Source of the DNA: Kosmotoga arenicorallina S304
GTDB lineage: Bacteria > Thermotogota > Thermotogae > Petrotogales > Kosmotogaceae
NCBI RefSeq assembly: GCF_001636545.1
Contig: NZ_JFHK01000007.1
Coordinates: 32,276 to 96,275 of the forward strand
Reading direction: 5' to 3'
DNA length: 64,000 bases
A model generated the notes under the pieces. That model saw only the letters and a list, made by a program, of their open reading frames with translations. It had not been told where the DNA came from and made no database searches. Below are positions 23,879 through 30,326 of this stretch, one piece after another (position 1 is the stretch's first letter; each line of letters starts with the position of its first letter). The position numbers and the translations under genes are program-made.

Positions 23879-23967
23879 GCCGGGATGGTGGAATTGGCAG
23901 ACACAACGGACTTAAAATCCGTTGGGGCGAAGGCTCCGTGCGGGTTCAAGTCCCGCTCCCGGCACCA
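23879..23967 (+). tRNA. tRNA-Leu (anticodon TAA)
   Basis: The acceptor stem GCCGGGA pairs with TCCCGGC, followed by discriminator A and an encoded CCA. The anticodon loop has TAA in ACTTAAAATC, and there is a long variable arm (TGGGGCGAAGGCTCC), as expected of class II tRNA-Leu. The T-loop is TTCAAGT. Confidence 0.97.
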
Positions 23968-24013
23968 AGCGGATAGAATTGACGCCAATGGCCCTTGAAA
24001 TAGAATTATTCGG

Positions 24014-24090
<77 letters not shown>

Positions 24091-24094
24091 TTAA

Positions 24095-24171
24095 GGCGGT
24101 GTAGCTCAGCTGGCTAGAGCATGCGGTTCATACCCGCAGAGTCGACAGTTCGAGTCTGTCCGCCGCCACCA
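24095..24171 (+). tRNA. tRNA-Met elongator (anticodon CAT)
   Basis: 77 nt. The acceptor stem GGCGGTG pairs with CGCCGCC, then ACCA. The anticodon stem TGCGG/CCGCA carries loop TTCATAC. Base 1-72 is paired and the initiator GGG/CCC run is absent. Elongator Met is most likely; tRNA-Ile2 read with lysidine cannot be excluded by eye. Confidence 0.9.
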
Positions 24172-24196
24172 AAAGCCCCAATTGATGGGGCTTTTT
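24171..24196 (+). terminator. Terminator of the tRNA cluster
   Basis: AAAAGCCCCA and TGGGGCTTTTT form a 10-bp stem around ATTGA, followed by a T run, directly after the last tRNA. Confidence 0.85.
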
Positions 24197-24219
24197 GTCT
24201 TTTTAGAACTGTAAAAACC

Positions 24220-24243
24220 ATCCCCCTGCAAAAGCAGGGGGAT
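24220..24243 (-). terminator. Terminator of the 37-residue protein gene
   Basis: ATCCCCCTGC and GCAGGGGGAT form a perfect 10-bp stem with a 4-nt loop. On the minus strand it is followed by GGTTTTTAC. It lies 25 nt after the small gene's stop. Confidence 0.75.
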
Positions 24244-24267
24244 TTATCTTGTGTACCGATCTTATGT

Positions 24268-24381
24268 TTAGTCGTTACCGGGATTTTTTCTGTCTTTGAA
24301 GGAAACCTCTACTAAATTCAATTCTTCATCAGTCTTGATGACCGGTTTGTCCTTTCTTTCGTTCCTTTTATTTTTGCTCAT
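24268..24381 (-). CDS. 37-residue charged protein, function unknown
   Basis: The ATG (24379-24381) follows a GAGGTGATATAT SD, with a consensus-like promoter 18-46 nt upstream and a terminator downstream, so it is a complete small transcription unit. The product begins MSKNKRNERKDKPVIK and ends FKDRKNPGND. It is very hydrophilic, with Lys/Arg at the N-terminus and acidic residues in the middle, and no membrane segment or cysteine. No family is recognised. The start MSK-K-R resembles micro-ORF 5 (13514-13639), but this is too short to claim homology. Confidence 0.65.
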   Translation of the reverse strand: MSKNKRNERKDKPVIKTDEELNLVEVSFKDRKNPGND

Positions 24382-24398
24382 ATATATCACCTCGATTT

Positions 24399-24427
24399 AT
24401 TATAGCACAAAATAGCTCGAAAATCAA
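24399..24427 (-). promoter_or_regulatory. Promoter of the 37-residue protein gene
   Basis: On the minus strand TTGATT (24427-24422), a 17-nt spacer and TATAAT (24404-24399). Confidence 0.7.
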
Positions 24428-24545
24428 AGCAAAGTATAAAAACAAAGAGATAATATCTATTATTCAGGAATATTAACCTTTAAGGGCTACAAATGGCTTG
24501 AAGCAGCCATTCTTTAGGATTGTTATTATAAGAGAGTTCATTTTA

Positions 24546-24575
24546 TTGAACTATTTCGAAAAACTTTGCTATAAT
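24546..24575 (+). promoter_or_regulatory. Promoter of the opine-dehydrogenase/B12/ATP-grasp operon
   Basis: TTGAAC (24546-24551), an 18-nt spacer and TATAAT (24570-24575). It overlaps a 20-nt inverted repeat, TTTTTGTG-CTTA-CACAAAAA (24574-24593), at the likely start site, which could be an operator. The leader to the first ATG is about 120 nt and holds no recognisable cobalamin riboswitch. The stretch 24430-24545 upstream holds only a weak hairpin near 24491-24512. Confidence 0.6.
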
Positions 24576-24703
24576 TTTTGTGCTTACACAAAAACATCCT
24601 TGCAGCTGCTGATTTTTCTTTTTTATACAACGTCTAATGATTAATAGCACAATAAAAGGCTTTGATGCCTGATAATTTTTCTTTGCTTTTTGGGGGTGAA
24701 AAA

Positions 24704-25792
24704 ATGAGAATCTGCGTTGTTGGTGCCGGAAATGGCGGCCAGGCGCTCGCGGGTGTCCTTGCGCAGCGGGGGCATGAGGTTATGCTCTTCAACAGAAGCA
24801 AAAAGCGCATCTCAGGGATAGCTGATAGTCGAACTTTAAGGTTGGAAGGCGAATCTTCAGGACCAGCAAAGCTTGCCTATGTGGGAACTGATATAGAGAA
24901 AGCGATGAAAAACTGCCAGATTGTGATGATTGTTGTTCCTGCCTTTGCCCACGCTTCTGTGGCAGAAAGAATTGCCCCCTATATCGAAGAAGGGCAAGTA
25001 ATCATATTGAACCCAGGGAGAACCGGTGGGGCTTTTGAGTTCAAGAGGATTTTAGATACTAAGGGTGTAAAGCCCGGATATGTCCTTGCCGAAGCCCAAA
25101 CTTTCCTATTCGCATCAAGAATAGCCGGACCCGGGCTTGTACGCATCTTTAGAATGAAAAACGCTGTTCCTGTTTCCGCTTTACCTGCAAAAGATAATCA
25201 CATACTCAGCGAAGTGCTTCCTGGGGTTTTCCCGGAGTTTGTAATAGCCCCCAACGTTTTGTATACGAGCTTCAACAATATTGGAGCTGTATTCCACCCT
25301 GCTGCCTTATTGATGAATGCCGGATGGATTGAAACTACTCACGGGAATTTTCAATTCTACCTTGACGGTATTAGCCCCTCCGTTGCAAGGGTTTTAACCA
25401 AAATTGATGAAGAACGCTGTGAAATTGCAAGTGCGCTGAAAATAGAACCTTTAGGCGCTGTTGAATGGCTGGACTTCGCCTATGATGTAAAAGGTAGAGA
25501 TCTCTATGATGCCATCCACAACAACGACGGCTATCAGGGAATTAAAGCGCCTGTAAGCCTTTACAACCGCTATATTTTAGAAGATGTCCCCATGAGTCTC
25601 GTTCCCATCAGTTATTTTGGAAAAGCGTTAAACAAGAACACAACAACCATTGATTCAATAATTAATATAGCAAATGTGGTTATGGGAGTGAACTACTGGA
25701 AAAAGGGGAGGAATCTGGACAGTCTTGGCCTTTCAGGACTCAGCGTCGACTCTATCTGGGAATACGCTGAAATGGGGGTGAAAGCCCTGTGA
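24704..25792 (+). CDS. NAD(P)-dependent octopine/nopaline dehydrogenase-family enzyme
   Basis: 362 residues from the ATG at 24704, after TTTTTGGGGGTG; an earlier in-frame ATG at 24662 has no SD. The N-terminal Rossmann domain starts MRICVVGAGNGGQALAGVLA (GxGNxG) with NRS at the end of the second strand, which suits NADP. The C-terminal helical domain has the octopine-dehydrogenase pattern (NNIGAVFHPAALLMNAGWIE, near residue 190). The family forms or splits secondary amines between an amino acid and an oxo acid. The gene overlaps the B12-protein gene by 4 nt, so their activities are likely linked. The exact substrate is unknown. Confidence 0.88.
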   Translation: MRICVVGAGNGGQALAGVLAQRGHEVMLFNRSKKRISGIADSRTLRLEGESSGPAKLAYVGTDIEKAMKNCQIVMIVVPAFAHASVAERIAPYIEEGQVIILNPGRTGGAFEFKRILDTKGVKPGYVLAEAQTFLFASRIAGPGLVRIFRMKNAVPVSALPAKDNHILSEVLPGVFPEFVIAPNVLYTSFNNIGAVFHPAALLMNAGWIETTHGNFQFYLDGISPSVARVLTKIDEERCEIASALKIEPLGAVEWLDFAYDVKGRDLYDAIHNNDGYQGIKAPVSLYNRYILEDVPMSLVPISYFGKALNKNTTTIDSIINIANVVMGVNYWKKGRNLDSLGLSGLSVDSIWEYAEMGVKAL

Positions 25793-27429
25793 GCCCAAAA
25801 AAGAAAATTATTGGAGCCGCTATCGGGAGTGATGTGCATGTCGCTGGCATCTTGAATTTCCTCGAACTTGCAAGAAAAGAAGGTTATCAAACTATTTATC
25901 TTGGTGGTGCCGTTGCCTTAGATAAATTCATAGGAAGTATTATTGAAGCAAATCCAGATATTGTAGCAATAAGCTATCGACTTGGAAAGGAAGCGCTGGA
26001 AGGATTATTGAAAAAGCTAAGGTCACTGTTGAAGGAACACGGCTTGCTGAAAGGCAGGGATTTAATATTTGGCGGAACTTATGAAACGGCAAAAATTGCC
26101 AGAAAGAGCAGGATTTTCAAGAAAGTATTTGACGGAAGTGAATCAATCGAAGAGGTCGTAATGTATTTAAGAGGAGAAATTCGTGGAATTAAGAATGAGA
26201 ACTATCCACAGGATCTCATAGAACGGATAAATTTCAAGTCACCATATCCTCTTATCCGCCATCATATAGGCCTTCAAACTATCGAAGAAACAGAAAGCGA
26301 AATCCGAAAACTAGCCAGATCAAGAGAACTCGACATTATTTCCCTTGCTCCTGACCAGAATGCACAGCAATGGTTTTTCAAACAGGAGAAAATGGACTCG
26401 TCACAGGATGGAGCCGGAGGTGCTCCTTTCAGAAAAAAAGAGGATTTTGAAAGAATGTATACTGCAAGCAGATATGGCAATTTCCCCCTATTGCGTTGTT
26501 ATTCAGGAACAAGGGATCTTATTAAATACTCAAAGCTACTCCACACAACTATAAGGAACGCCTGGGCAGCTATTCCACTGACCTGGTATTCAGAACTTGA
26601 CAGACGTTCAGATCGCAAATTGAAAAAGGCAATTGAAGAAAATCAGAAGGCAATCAAATGGAACGCTGAACGCAACATTCCTGTGGAGATAAACGAGTCA
26701 CATCAATGGGCACTTCGCTATGCACCGGATACAATAGAAGTCGCAACGGCTTACATTGCCGCATACAATGCCAAAAAACTCGGCGTGAAAAACTATATTG
26801 CCCAGTATATGTTTAATACACCACCGGGAATTTCCCCTGCGATGGATATAGCTAAGATGCTGGCAAAAAGGGAGCTCATTGAATCTCTTCATGACAACAC
26901 TTTCAGATCCTACCGCATGGTCAGAGCAGGGCTTCTGTCTTTTCCCGCCGATGAGGGACGTGCCAAGGGCCAGCTAATTTCTTCAATGTTTACGGCATCA
27001 TACCTCAAGCCACACATCATTCATGTTGTAGCATTCTGCGAAGCGAGAAGGCGTGCAAAGGCCAGGGAGATAATAGAGAGCGTTAAAATGGTTAAAAAGG
27101 CTCATTCCGAGGCAATTAAAGGGCTCCCGGATTTTGAAGCCGATCCTATGATAAAGGCAAGAAAAGAGATATTGGTAAATGAAGCAATGTTAATCGTAAG
27201 AGCAATAGCCAGACTCGGCAAAGGTTCAAAGGATCCTTTGACTGACCCAGAAGTGATATGGGCTTCGATTAAGACTGGCATTCTTGACGCCCCGGGACTT
27301 GCAAAGATGTCTGTGGCTTGTGGAGCTGTTAAAACAGCTATTATCGACGGTGCAAATCTCGCTGTTGATGATAAAGGACGCCCCATTTCTGAAAGGAAAA
27401 GGCTCAAAGCTCTTGGATTTGCTATATAG
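25789..27429 (+). CDS. Cobalamin-binding protein fused to a mutase-like catalytic region
   Basis: 546 residues with a GTG start that overlaps the previous stop (GTGA). Residues 5-135 form a B12-binding domain: GSDVHVAG (D15-x-H17-x-x-G20, the base-off ligand motif), YLGGAV near 37 and FGGTYE near 96. The remaining ~400 residues look like an alpha/beta barrel (VEINESHQW, YIAAYNAKKLGVKNYIAQYM, SPAMDIAKMLA), a layout similar to glutamate mutase with S and E parts in one chain. An adenosylcobalamin-dependent carbon-skeleton or amino mutase is inferred. Other B12 enzymes, such as methyltransferases, are not excluded. The operon partners are an opine-type dehydrogenase and an ATP-grasp ligase. Confidence 0.75.
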   Translation: MSPKKKIIGAAIGSDVHVAGILNFLELARKEGYQTIYLGGAVALDKFIGSIIEANPDIVAISYRLGKEALEGLLKKLRSLLKEHGLLKGRDLIFGGTYETAKIARKSRIFKKVFDGSESIEEVVMYLRGEIRGIKNENYPQDLIERINFKSPYPLIRHHIGLQTIEETESEIRKLARSRELDIISLAPDQNAQQWFFKQEKMDSSQDGAGGAPFRKKEDFERMYTASRYGNFPLLRCYSGTRDLIKYSKLLHTTIRNAWAAIPLTWYSELDRRSDRKLKKAIEENQKAIKWNAERNIPVEINESHQWALRYAPDTIEVATAYIAAYNAKKLGVKNYIAQYMFNTPPGISPAMDIAKMLAKRELIESLHDNTFRSYRMVRAGLLSFPADEGRAKGQLISSMFTASYLKPHIIHVVAFCEARRRAKAREIIESVKMVKKAHSEAIKGLPDFEADPMIKARKEILVNEAMLIVRAIARLGKGSKDPLTDPEVIWASIKTGILDAPGLAKMSVACGAVKTAIIDGANLAVDDKGRPISERKRLKALGFAI

Positions 27430-27453
27430 GATTGAGACATAGGAGGTGGTTTG

Positions 27454-28404
27454 GTGAAAGTTGCCGTTGTATATGACGAACCCCTTGCATTCGAAAAAAA
27501 AGACATGGTTTTCGCGGTTTGCAAAGCTTTAAGTAGCCTGTACAATGCAAAACCACTCCCATTCAATGAAAAATTCCTGTCTAATGTAAGAAGCTTTGAC
27601 TTCGTCTTTAACCTCTCTACCGGAGGGGGAAAATACAACAAGCAGGTTCACGTTCCTGCTGTCTTAGACGTTCTGGGAATACCTTTTACGGGGTCATCTG
27701 CAGGGGTTCACGCTATCTGTATGGATAAGGGGTTAACAAAGCTTATCCTTCAAAAAAACAACATACCTACCCCGCCATTTACTGTGATAACAAACCCTTC
27801 AGAAATAACAGACCCTGGATTTTATCCCGCTTTTGTGAAACCATCACGCGAGGGCAGCGCAGAAGGAGTTTCTGAAAAATCTGTGGTCAAAAACTTCATT
27901 GAGCTCAAGGAGCGTGTGATTTCCCTCTATGAAGCTTTCAGAGAACCTATTCTTGTAGAGGAATTCATAGATGGCAGGGAATTCACAGTGGGAATAGTTG
28001 GAAATGGAGAGCAGGCAAAAGTATTACCCATTCTTGAAATAGATTTCTCGCAGCTTCCAGAAGGTCTTGAAAGATTTTATTCTCACAGAGTCAAGCATAA
28101 CTATGCTGAAAAAACAAGATATATTTGCCCGGCACGACTGGAAGCTGAACAGGTGAAAGAGCTGGAGAACCTTGCACTAAGAACCTATAAAGCCCTGAGA
28201 ATGTTTGACTATGCAAGAATAGACGTAAGAATGAATGATAATGGCTTCCATATCATTGAAGCGAATTCTTTGCCACTGCTGGTACCAGTATATTCAGACC
28301 TTACCAAGATGCTTGAACCGATAGGCTGGAATTATGATGACCTTGTACTGAACATCTTTAAGGCGGCAAAAATCAGGCAAAAGCTTCTACATAACCTTGA
28401 ATGA
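27454..28404 (+). CDS. ATP-grasp ligase, D-alanine--D-alanine ligase-like
   Basis: 316 residues from the GTG at 27454, placed 5-6 nt after AGGAGGTGG; a TTG at 27451 is too close. The ATP-grasp fold shows the D-Ala-D-Ala ligase order: NLSTGGGKYNKQVHVPAVLD near 55, GIPFTGSSAGVHAICMDKGLTK near 75, FVKPSREGSAEGVS near 125, LVEEFIDGREFTVGI near 163 and IEANSLPLL near 268. The family joins an amino acid to an amine with ATP. As third gene after an opine-type dehydrogenase and a B12 enzyme, it probably ligates a product of that pathway rather than making peptidoglycan dipeptide, but this is inference. It ends 18 nt inside the convergent ATPase gene. Confidence 0.85.
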   Translation: MKVAVVYDEPLAFEKKDMVFAVCKALSSLYNAKPLPFNEKFLSNVRSFDFVFNLSTGGGKYNKQVHVPAVLDVLGIPFTGSSAGVHAICMDKGLTKLILQKNNIPTPPFTVITNPSEITDPGFYPAFVKPSREGSAEGVSEKSVVKNFIELKERVISLYEAFREPILVEEFIDGREFTVGIVGNGEQAKVLPILEIDFSQLPEGLERFYSHRVKHNYAEKTRYICPARLEAEQVKELENLALRTYKALRMFDYARIDVRMNDNGFHIIEANSLPLLVPVYSDLTKMLEPIGWNYDDLVLNIFKAAKIRQKLLHNLE

Positions 28405-29313
28405 TTTTGTAATCTTTATATGCAGCTCTTTGTTTTTTGCAGCCTCAATAGGAATTAGTGCCACGCAATCAGTATCGTTGATTTTTATGTTGCACAAAGC
28501 ATTTCTCGAGTCATAGGGGCTTGTATGCTGAACTGAGGCAAGAAGCCCTTCTCCTGCTATTTTCACATCTTCAGGTCTAAATATCATGTCTTCATATTTG
28601 TTTATGCCAAAGGGTGAAAAGAGCTCCATTGAAAACAAATCGGGCGGATTATTGTAAATATCTATGGGATTTCCGCTGGAAACGATTTTTCCATCGTTCA
28701 TTATATATACCCTTGAAGCGATTGCCATGGCATCTTCACAATCGTTAAGCACAATAAGCACTGAACGCCCTATTTTGAGCAAAAGCCTTTTTATCATGGC
28801 TCTCAATTCTGTTTTGACTTTCTTATCAAGCCTTTCGAAGGGCTCATCCATGAATATCATGTCGAAGATCCTTACTGTTTCTCTTCCAATAGCCGTAAGC
28901 TTTTTGATACCGGCAGGTAGCTCTTTTGGAAATTTTTCCAAGTATTCGCGAAGCCCATTTAGTTCATCGGCTTTTTTCGAGACTCTTTCCTGGATATTGC
29001 TTTCTTTCTTCAACTGCAGGGGGAAGGCAATGTTCTGATAGGTGTCGTAATGTGGGAAGAGCGCATCATTCTGGAAGACAAAAGCAATATTTCGCTTATG
29101 AGGTGGTTCGTTGGTAACCTCCCTCCCGCCCATGAATATTTTTCCGGTAAGGGCGTCATGCAGCCCCGAAGCAACTCTGAGCAGTAATGTTTTTCCGCAG
29201 CCTGACGGCCCGATAAGGCCGACAATTTCCCCATCTCGCACTGCCAGGTTAATCGGGCCGAGCTTGAAATCGCCAATACTTGCCTTCAATCCTTTGATTT
29301 CCAGCGCAAACAT
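28387..29313 (-). CDS. Degenerate MalK/UgpC-like ABC ATPase
   Basis: 308 residues from the ATG at 29313, after GAAGGTGGTG. An in-frame ATG at 29328 overlaps the previous stop and is the alternative. The Walker A (GPSGCGKT), Q-loop (VFQNDALFPHYDTYQNIAFPL) and Walker B (MIFMDEPFERLDK) follow the MalK/UgpC pattern, and a shortened TOBE-like region (FRPEDVKI) follows. The signature LSGGQ is replaced by LPAGI, and the H-loop histidine (normally THDQ) is Asn in VLNDCEDA. Both changes should impair ATP hydrolysis. It is the last gene after an M1 peptidase and a Gfo/Idh/MocA gene. It may be a regulatory or decaying ATPase, or half of a heteromer. Confidence 0.85.
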   Translation of the reverse strand: MFALEIKGLKASIGDFKLGPINLAVRDGEIVGLIGPSGCGKTLLLRVASGLHDALTGKIFMGGREVTNEPPHKRNIAFVFQNDALFPHYDTYQNIAFPLQLKKESNIQERVSKKADELNGLREYLEKFPKELPAGIKKLTAIGRETVRIFDMIFMDEPFERLDKKVKTELRAMIKRLLLKIGRSVLIVLNDCEDAMAIASRVYIMNDGKIVSSGNPIDIYNNPPDLFSMELFSPFGINKYEDMIFRPEDVKIAGEGLLASVQHTSPYDSRNALCNIKINDTDCVALIPIEAAKNKELHIKITKSFKVM

Positions 29314-29324
29314 ATACACCACCT

Positions 29325-30326
29325 TCATTCCAGTAATCTGGCAACTTTTACAAGTTCTCTCTCTCTAAAAGATTTAACGGCAGCCTCTATTACCGTAAGG
29401 TCTTTCAAAGCCTGGGCAGGAGAACCAAGCAGGTTTTCCTTGCCGAATTTCACCACATCATAGAAATCTGAAAATTCTTCAAAAAACCCATCACTATTTG
29501 GGGCTTCCATAGTTTTTTGACTTCCTGCTGTAAATACTTTGATTTTATTACCTTCGATGTACATATTCCCTTCTGTCCCGATAATGGATATCTCATTTCC
29601 GAATTCCAGACCGTAAGATGCGATGTAATTTCCGATTGCTCCATTTTCAAAGAGCAAATTCATGGTTATTGTGTCTTCTGCTCCGAGGTAGTCTCTGACT
29701 CTTTTCAAGTAAGCCGATACCTCTTCAATATCACCAAGCATTGTCCTGGCTGCTGCGATGTGGTGCACTCCCGCATCGGATATAAAGCCAGCAATATGAG
29801 CCGGTTCTTTTCGCCATGAGGTCATTGCATACTTGTTTTTTTCCTTCATCTCTTTAGTGCTTTTCCAGAAAAAAAATACAGGTTTACCTATTTCTGCCGA
29901 AGCTATCATTTTACAGGCTTTCTTGTACACCGGAATGTGCCTGTAATTCTCGGCTATGTAAAGAACTTTGTTGCTTCTTTTCGCAAGTGCGAGAACTTTC
30001 TTCCCGTTTTCCACGTTAATGGCAATTGGTTTTTCTGCTATCACATGCAGGTCACATTTCAGAGCCTTTTCAATGAACTCGGGATTTAAAATCGTGGGGA
30101 GAGCAAGGTCAACCGCTTCGGCAATACCTGAAAGCATGAGTTCATCGACGGTATCAAAAACTCTGGGTTCTGGTTCTATCATTTGAGACAGTCGCTTTGC
30201 CTTTTCACGTGTCCGGCTTGCAAGGGCTACTATTTCTATACGATCTCTTAGTTTTTTCAGTGCAGGAAGGTGCAACTCCCTTGCTGCAATGCCACACCCT
30301 ATTATCGCGAGCCTGAGTTTTTCCAT
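29325..30326 (-). CDS. Gfo/Idh/MocA-family NAD(P)-dependent oxidoreductase
   Basis: 333 residues after AAAGGAGGTAATAAA. The Rossmann domain begins LRLAIIGCGIAARELHLPAL, with AEKPIA near residue 96 (the conserved EKP motif) and YRHIP near 128. The substrate-domain motif is ISDAGVHHIAAARTMLG near 183, with the catalytic Asp and His pair. The family oxidises or reduces sugars, inositols and related compounds. The gene overlaps the M1 peptidase gene by 25 nt and ends at the degenerate ATPase, so all three are cotranscribed. Its substrate is unknown. Confidence 0.92.
   Translation of the reverse strand: MEKLRLAIIGCGIAARELHLPALKKLRDRIEIVALASRTREKAKRLSQMIEPEPRVFDTVDELMLSGIAEAVDLALPTILNPEFIEKALKCDLHVIAEKPIAINVENGKKVLALAKRSNKVLYIAENYRHIPVYKKACKMIASAEIGKPVFFFWKSTKEMKEKNKYAMTSWRKEPAHIAGFISDAGVHHIAAARTMLGDIEEVSAYLKRVRDYLGAEDTITMNLLFENGAIGNYIASYGLEFGNEISIIGTEGNMYIEGNKIKVFTAGSQKTMEAPNSDGFFEEFSDFYDVVKFGKENLLGSPAQALKDLTVIEAAVKSFRERELVKVARLLE

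Noticed and set aside
24485..24515. AATGGCT..AGCCATT hairpin as terminator
   Set aside because: Seven weak pairs, no real T run and no gene ending nearby.
24576..24703. Cobalamin riboswitch before the B12-protein operon
   Set aside because: The leader is only about 120 nt and lacks the conserved B12-box and multi-stem core.
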